NCBI GenBank assembly: GCA_947579605.1
Contig: OX388321.1
Span: 24,481,614 to 24,545,613 of the forward strand
DNA length: 64,000 nucleotides
DNA from: Athripsodes cinereus
Taxonomy: Eukaryota > Arthropoda > Insecta > Trichoptera > Leptoceridae
Direction of reading: 5' to 3'
How positions within the stretch are numbered: the stretch's first letter is position 1; each line of letters opens with the position of its first letter. The translations under genes were made by a program, and so were the position numbers. A model generated the notes under the pieces. That model did no database searches. It saw only the letters and a program-made list of their open reading frames with translations, and was not told the DNA's origin. This document shows, one piece after another, positions 57,601 to 64,000 of this stretch.

Positions 57601-60600
57601 CAATGTCTAGTAAAGTTTGAGTTCGTCGGTAGCCTGGAGGCAGAGTCTCGGCCTTGAACAAGGGGACGGGGTTCGATCCCAGGTACCGGCAAACTCCCCT
57701 TTCACGACACAAGCTTTTAGCTTACTATGAAAGGTGTATAAGGTTGTATTTGGGTTTATAACAAAACCCAGATACATCTTTAAAAAAAAAAAAAAAGATT
57801 TTAATATTATGTCACATAATACAACCAAATTGAAAAAAAATAATATTCTTAATCTTTATTATACATTTTTTAAATGGTACAAATGGGGGGAGGGTTATTG
57901 CTTGCAGGCAATTTTTAACAACCAACCAGTTGAGACACATGTTTACAATAAAAACATCACTTATGTGACACAGAATACAAACCTACATACATACACTCAT
58001 ACATAGATAAAAAGTACAACGATTAGGGGAATAGTCAGCGTACCAAGTGCACCAGAACGAAGAGACAAACAATGTGATGCCAAAGGCGTAAAACAAGTCT
58101 TTAGGTAGTTCGGGGTGGTTGGACTATGGAGTATATTAAAAAGTAGGCAGAGTATGCAGATTGCAGACTATGCCACTGTGACATTTACAACCATTTGAGC
58201 TTGTCCGATATTGGGAGATATGATCAAATTTACGAAGCCCATAAATGAGACAAATGCAAATGTTTTGGAAACGCTCCAGTTCCATTAGTGATAACAAGGT
58301 AGGCCACATCCGCATACTCCAGCAAAGGAAGTAGTAGGGTTTGAGATAGAAGTAATTTAGTCTCATGGGGCAGGACATTTTGATGGCGTTAAAGGGAAAG
58401 GAGACTTAAGAAAAATTTGCGGCTAACCTCCTCAAGCTGGGGTTGCCGAGATAAATATTGGTTAAAAATAACACCGAGGTTTTTTACCTTTTCTGAGAGA
58501 GGAATTTCAGAGTTATTGAGATACAATTAAGGTAATAAATCATTTCGAATTTTAAGTAAGAGGCGAGAACTACCCATTAAGATCGCTTGGGATTTCGAAG
58601 GATTGAGCAATAAACCATTTCGCCGTGCCCAGTTGGAAATACGGTCCAATACACCATTTATGTCATCGAGTGCAAGCTGAGCTTGATCCAACTCGAAACG
58701 AGTATAAATTTGTAAATCATCTACATACAGATGGTAGTTAATATTTATATTGTGTTCGACTATTGAGTTGATATAGAGCGAAAATAAAAGAGGTGAAAGG
58801 ATGCCGCCTTGAGAAACTCCTGCCGTCAATGATAACCAATTATAAGTCAGATTATTTTATTTTGATTCATTGAGTCATATTTCTTAGGTAAGAGTTGAAC
58901 CAGAGAAGAGTTTTGTCGGAGAAATTATAATATTTTAATTTGGCAAGAAGTATGTCAAAGTTGACCGTGTTGAAGGCGCTGCTGAAATCGAGCAAATACT
59001 CACGTAAATGAAACCATAATACTCTAGTAAAAGTCTTAGAATTATGTCACGTAATACAGCCATAATACTTATGGAAATGTCAAAAACGACTATCAGCTGT
59101 CGCGGGATTGGCATGCATGTACTTTTGACAGTAGTCAATGCTAGTCATTTTGCGCAACGTAGAGATTAAGATCAAGACAAGATTTAGTTTGCATTTAAAT
59201 TGTATCATCAAAATATACAAAAGAGAATCTGTTAGGTAAGATAATATAATTTGGAAAAAGAGGACATGTTTTGAGAAGGCCTTGCAATGGAGAGATGTCT
59301 GAGTAAGAAAAAGAAGATCAGTCGGAATAAAGTGATTCTCAGCATAAAGGTTGTGCCTTAAGAGCACACTGAAATATCTGATCAAGTTATCACTTACCCT
59401 GCTACGGCAATTCTTGAATCAAGAGCCAGTGGAAGAAGAGCTTCTGCAATGTTGTCTGCATAATTTATTTCTATACTTTGCGTTATGGCTTCAACACGAA
59501 ATTTTATAGTTTCGGATTTCAAAATTGTTTCGGATATAGATTTCATATCTATTTCGAGGTAGATTGTCTGGAAAATGTAAAAAAAATGAAAAAAATAATA
59601 TAGTAGACCCATATAAGGAAAGCATATAATTATTATGTTCGCGAAGCTCCCAAGATGGAACTAGTGCTCCCACATATAATATGATCGCAGTTGCGATGAC
59701 TGGGTTGTGTGTTTTGCATGTCAACAGACTACTACGTTGGAGGCTGTGGAAGACAACCGAAGGTTGGTGAACCGCCCCAGAAGAAGCTAACAAGATCAAG
59801 TAGTAAACATGTGTTTTAACTTGGTCTGGAGAGACCATGGAAGCAGAAATGGGCTGGAATCTCTGAAGGAAAGTACCGAGGCGCAATGGACTCCCGACCC
59901 AGCTAGGATAATGTGTGTATATTAGATCCAGTTTAACTCACGGATTATTTATTTATATCAAATTAAAACATGATACTTCTGTACCTTGTTATGACCACTT
60001 GGAAGTGGATTGTCCACTTTGCACATATGTGAAACACCATCTATCCTGCAGGTGGTTGGTAGTCTTGCAAGAGTGGCATCTAGGGGTAAATTAATTTTTA
60101 TTTCAGTGGAATAAGCTGACTCATTTTTGTTTATTACAACAACTTCCAATATTACGGTATCAAGTAATCCAAGGATGAAATTTTTGTGCCTGAAAAAATA
60201 ATTAAAACAAGTTTAAAGTCCCGGAAATAATCACCAAATTATTCTTGTTTTAATCCATGGCAATGCACCTGCAATCGAGTGAATTATGAAATTATCAATT
60301 TATTCTGAAAATTAAATGTATGCTCCGTACCTATTTACGAGTACTTTAGAAATATTAGAAATAAAACAACTGTGATTTGTATTTGAACTGTAAATTGTAG
60401 AGCCATTTCCGTCGACCAATGGTACTTGGTGGAAGTTCATGTAAAATTATTAGAAAAGAAAAATGCCGCGAGGTGACTTTTAGGAGCTTCTTAGCATCAA
60501 GCTAGCACTTAACGCTAGCGAACAACAAAGTCACCATGGAAGCACTTAATATAAAAGCGTTTTCTTTCTAATAATGTATATTTTGTAGTTTTTAGTATCA

Positions 60601-63600
60601 TTCTATTTGTTAACATTCTTTTTGCTTATTTTTGTAAGCACGAACTTACATGTAATCTGGAAATCTTGCTGTGACACTTAAATCTGAAGAACATTTATTA
60701 TCGTCCCCGCAGTTTGTATAGAGGGGTATAGAAATTGTGGCTGTACCTTCCTCGTTGTCAATTATTCTTGGATCTAATTTATCAAATTTATCAGCATCTG
60801 AAAGGAATGGCAGCTTTTATAATTTATTAAGTGAACTTAATTCATTTGATTTTCAATTTTTTAAGACTGTTAAAAACCATACCATCAACATTGTGTGCTG
60901 TAATAAGAGATGGACGATTTTTTACATTTCCATTTTTTGCTCCGATCAAGGTTATCTCAAAGGGAATTAAGTATTCTATGGAAGTCTGCAATAAAATTAA
61001 GATAGTTAGTGCGACTGTTTATATCTAAAAGAGGGGTTGTAAGAAAGCACAGATGTCCGAGACCTACACGTGGCTTGATCGCATGGAATAAATTGCCTAG
61101 GGCGGCTATATATTCAGTAAGATAAATCGGCTTGCGGGCGAAGATATACCTTGTGGGTTAAGAAGTTAATGTAAAATAAGTGAATGAAGTATGTAGCAAT
61201 ATGGCATTTCGTCCTCTTTGCCTGCCCCACTTGGGATACGGCGCAAGGGTATATTATACGGTAGTTGTTGTTAACCTCTATTTTAGAGTCGGTTCAGAAG
61301 GCTTAATAATTCTTCACAATCCACAAATTCTGGGTTAAAAACCAATTTTAAACACATTTTTACTTTTGTGGATAGAATTTCAACGGTGTAACCAAAAGGG
61401 GGCCAATTAAGTATGCGTCTACCTTCCCTCCCCAGAAGTTAGGTTCACTGGAAAAAACGAGATCTCAAATCTCTAGGAGCTAATACACTCCCCTCATAGA
61501 AAGATTTGTTAGAGGTTAATTAATGTTAAACAAAACATCTGATTAAAACTAATGTTTCAGTTTTGTAACCGGTTTGTAATTCAATGAATTTCTTTAAATT
61601 TTCTAGGCTCGCTTTTCACTGAAGCATAATATTTCTTATTTATTTAAATTTCATTTCAAGAAACATAATAATTCATTTAAAAAAACAAATAAAAAATAGA
61701 GTCTAAATCAAACTGGTCCAAAAGGATGCAGGACAGAGAGGCATTCTGCAGAGTGTTTCTCAATGTTGGACGGAAATAATATGGCTTTCAAAGAAGAAGA
61801 ATCAGACTGTCATTTCATAGAAGGAGGAAACTTGAGGAGTTCCCCAGGGAAGTATTTTGCGTCCTATGTTATTCTCCCTGTATGTAAAAAAATAATTCAC
61901 CTCAAGTTTGATCACCAGTTCTTCACACCAAGGAGTAAATGCAGCAATAGTTTTCGTTTGTTTATATTCATTGCCTATACCTGTAGCACCTACTAGAGTT
62001 GCTCTGGGGTATGAGTCAAATGTACTGTCTACTATAATCTTCCTATGAACATCTGAAATAATACATTTTAGTGGTTTATGAGTTGTTATTATTATAGCTT
62101 GTAGTATTTTTATGAAACTGTAAGTTCGGGATAAAATTTTGAATTAAAATACAAAACTCGGAGATGCATATAATCATTGCATTGACCATAAATACCCGTT
62201 TTCTACTCTTTCCTTCCCTGTCTCTGTCTGGGCCCTATTTTAATTTTGCCAATTTTTTTTATAAAAATTCCACTAAATTGCATTAATGTGTAGTCTCAGA
62301 TGCGATATTCTATCTTCTTGAGAAGAACATCAAAGTCATACTAAATGTAGTAAGTAATAAAGTTTCCGGCTTTGGCTAATCAGTCCTTCAGACTGCGCAC
62401 TTAAGTTCAGCCGTGGGAACAAACGTTTTGCTTAGAAAAGCGGATAATTCAAAGTTCGCTGACTTTTGAGATAAGCGGGTAGTATGATAAAGTCTTCAAT
62501 GGTCATATGTAGTTATAAGCTTTGTATGAAAGTTGTAAAGGTCCAGCATTAAAGGAACTGGAATTTATTTGAATAACGATTCATTATGATTTAATATCAA
62601 GTTAGATAATTATATTATAATATAATTAAAGTGACTTACCGATAGTCCTTCTCGCTGGATACGTATCATTCCAGTAATAATCAAGACAGGCTTTCACTTT
62701 GATCGTCCCGTTTACGACTATTTGTATTGTCTCAAGACTAGCTTTCAAATGTGCTTCTGGAATGCCTCTGAAAACTGCTACGTGACCACTCTTGTATGAA
62801 CCAACAGCTATATCTGGAATTCAAATCAAACAACAAATCCCTGAATTTCCTAAAGAAGAGGTCAAGGATGAAAAGAATGGAATATAGAATAATTATTCAT
62901 TTCGACGACAGCAAATAGATGTTGATAAGAGTGATTAAAATCGCAAAGGAACATAACATTGACGCCATCATGGCAATGTTAGTGTAGGCCAGTTATTATA
63001 CAATTTTATTTTAAGACATTAAATACCTAAAAGTCAACAGCAACGATATGTTGTTGAATGTCTTATTTTTTGACACGAATAAGATGACCTGTATAACATA
63101 AAGTCCACTGGCTACCTACTTCCTTGTGGGAGATGCCGAGATGATATTACACTGAGAAAAATACTAACGAAATTTCACAACGAATCATTGGTACGTACTA
63201 TCAGATTAGGACCAGAGATCGTACAAAGGATTCATTAGTACGAATCTATAATATTAACTCTTCGCAAACAAGTTGTTGGTAAATTTACCAATGATTTGTT
63301 TGCGAAGAGTTAATATTATAGATTTATACCAATGAATCGTTTGTACGATCTCTGGTCCTAATCTAATAGTACCGTACCAATGATTCGTTTTGAGTATTTT
63401 CCTCAGTGATATATACAGAACATGTATAGAGGAAATATTTAGAAGATACATGTAAAAGATTATTTTATTTGTTATATGAATGATGATGTGCAAGAAGAAT
63501 AAAATAAATAAAAAAAAAAAAATGTTGGTACTAGGAAGATTATTTTTAATATAGGTAGGTACTATACTATACATACCCTCACGCCGTACCGTTAGATAGA

Positions 63601-63919
63601 TTTTTTAGTCATAATTTTATCACTCATTCCTTGCGCATGTCTAATTTAAACTTATTTACACGCATTTTGTTCATTACACTCCTCTCTCATCAGCTCATTC
63701 TCTAAATATCCATATCCGTATAATATAATGACTTACCTGGATAAGTGTTCTGATCAATATCTACTGGTGGTGATAAGGAAATTCCAAATCCACGTATCCC
63801 TTCGTAAACATCTTTGCCATAGATAACCTGAATAGGAGAAACTTCTAATCCGGATGATTTACCCATGAATATAGCAATTGCTCCAACACCATTTGTCTCT
63901 GGTGCACCAACTATGGCAT
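54633..63919 (-). CDS. Integrin alpha chain (PS type), C-terminal part; 5' end beyond the window
   Basis: Eleven - strand exons in phase: 63919-63737, 62813-62640, 62052-61901, 60985-60883, 60797-60650, 60189-59985, 59567-59398, 57384-56819, 56165-55957, 55231-55178, 54743-54633 (about 691 codons). The first two hold the last beta-propeller blades: DAIVGAPE, FGISLSPPVDIDQNTYPD (a FG-GAP calcium loop) and DIAVGSYKSGHVAVFR. Thigh and calf domains follow, with cysteine pairs. The large exon has KMKR-S, a furin-like heavy/light-chain cleavage site, then the FLSCGMPTVLCQVIRC cysteines. The TM helix is WIIILSVILGLLLVLFVIMG, then the alpha-chain hinge GFFQRKMKEEL (usually GFFKR) and an acidic cytoplasmic tail. 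Role: pairs with an integrin beta chain for matrix adhesion. The first half of the propeller lies to the right of the window. Which PS subclass is not decided. The introns carry SINEs, MITEs and an RT relic. Confidence 0.92.
56559..56790 (+). mobile_element. tRNA-derived SINE (family 2), best-preserved head, in an integrin intron
   Basis: GGCCGGGGTAGCTCAGAGGT gives a near-canonical A box; the B box is altered (GGGGCAATTCCCGG). The tail is as in the copies at 25893 and 29620. Inserted between the exons ending at 56819 and 56165, antisense to the gene. Confidence 0.75.
57619..57796 (+). mobile_element. SINE family 1, sense copy in an integrin intron
   Basis: Starts GAGTTCGTCGGTAGCCTGGA, B box GGGGTTCGATCCC, ends CCCAGATACATCTTT plus about 15 A. 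Defines the orientation of the family. Confidence 0.8.
58130..59000 (-). mobile_element. Jockey-like reverse-transcriptase relic in an integrin intron
   Basis: - strand, several frames: LDFSSAFNTVNFDILLAKLK, then GVSQGGILSPLLFSLYINSI, YHLYVDDLQIYT with the YVDD catalytic motif, GLLLNPSKSQAILMGSS, and later LERFQNICICLIYGLRKFDH. Frameshifts and stops show it is dead. Confidence 0.75.
59640..59915 (+). repeat. Dispersed repeat shared with 46190-46500
   Basis: Collinear with the copy beside TRAX exon 4. Lies in the integrin intron between exons ending at 59985 and 59567. Confidence 0.4.
61697..61785 (+). mobile_element. Short non-LTR retrotransposon tail fragment
   Basis: + strand reads NWSKRMQDREAFCRVFLNVG, the end motif of insect RT proteins, immediately before integrin exon 61901-62052. 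Confidence 0.4.
63150..63408. mobile_element. Palindromic CACTGAG MITE, copy C (uninterrupted)
   Basis: Begins CACTGAGAAAAATACTAACG and ends TTTTCCTCAGTG. At 63188 it has TTGGTACGTACTATCAGATT, the site that is interrupted by the hAT in copy A. Lies in an integrin intron. Confidence 0.75.
63575..63725 (-). mobile_element. Non-LTR retrotransposon tail fragment in an integrin intron
   Basis: Starts TACCCTCACGCCGTACCG, like 9060 and 14700, with the CACGCATTTTGTTCATTACA and CTCATTCTCTAAATATCC blocks in the same order. Confidence 0.4.
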
Positions 63920-64000
63920 CTGAAATAAATAATAATACGAGTCGCTTAAGAGTAAGTATGTCAGTCTGTGCAGATAGTTAATGAGCAATGTATGTCAAGA

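Noticed and set aside
1..64000. Bacterial-type systems (CRISPR, operons, prophage)
   Set aside because: Introns, animal gene families and transposon types show a eukaryotic nuclear genome.

Overview
This is a eukaryotic nuclear window, AT-rich and dense in transposons. Genes are split by GT-AG introns and the coding content is animal. An insect or close arthropod is the best fit: the integrin alpha looks like the PS type, the receptor like LGR1, and TTAGG-like tracts are scattered through the window. The species cannot be fixed from sequence alone. No bacterial operon, CRISPR array, rRNA or free-standing tRNA gene was seen.

Layout: 1-13.3 kb holds no convincing host gene and is a graveyard of DNA transposons (a Helitron with a hAT inside it, several hAT MITEs with exact 8-bp target duplications, a Tigger/pogo remnant, palindromic MITEs). 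Six multi-exon genes follow. (1) 13.4-20.3 kb, + strand: a glycoprotein-hormone/LGR1-type receptor with leucine-rich repeats and seven membrane segments. (2) 21.05-23.6 kb, + strand: a centrin-like protein with four degenerate EF-hands. (3) 25.0-39.3 kb, + strand: APLF, with an FHA domain and two PBZ zinc fingers, and three candidate mutually exclusive acidic terminal exons. (4) 44.0-48.5 kb, - strand: TRAX (translin-associated factor X). (5) 49.55-52.95 kb, + strand: SDE2, head-to-head with TRAX. (6) 54.6-63.9 kb, - strand: the C-terminal two thirds of an integrin alpha chain, tail-to-tail with SDE2 and running off the right edge.

Functionally this is ordinary gene order, not an operon: APLF and SDE2 serve DNA break repair and replication stress, TRAX is part of the C3PO nuclease, and the receptor and integrin act at the cell surface. 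Exon boundaries were placed by reading splice sites and checking phase through each gene; all six reading frames close.

The most interesting points are the three phase-compatible acidic terminal exons of APLF, a paired H6.44/D7.49 state in the LGR1 transmembrane core, loss of the EF-hand ligands in the centrin-like protein, nested transposon insertions with an empty-site paralogue inside the same window, an uncommon 1.33-kb inverted-repeat element in an APLF intron, and a CpG-containing palindromic promoter-like island between two convergent genes.
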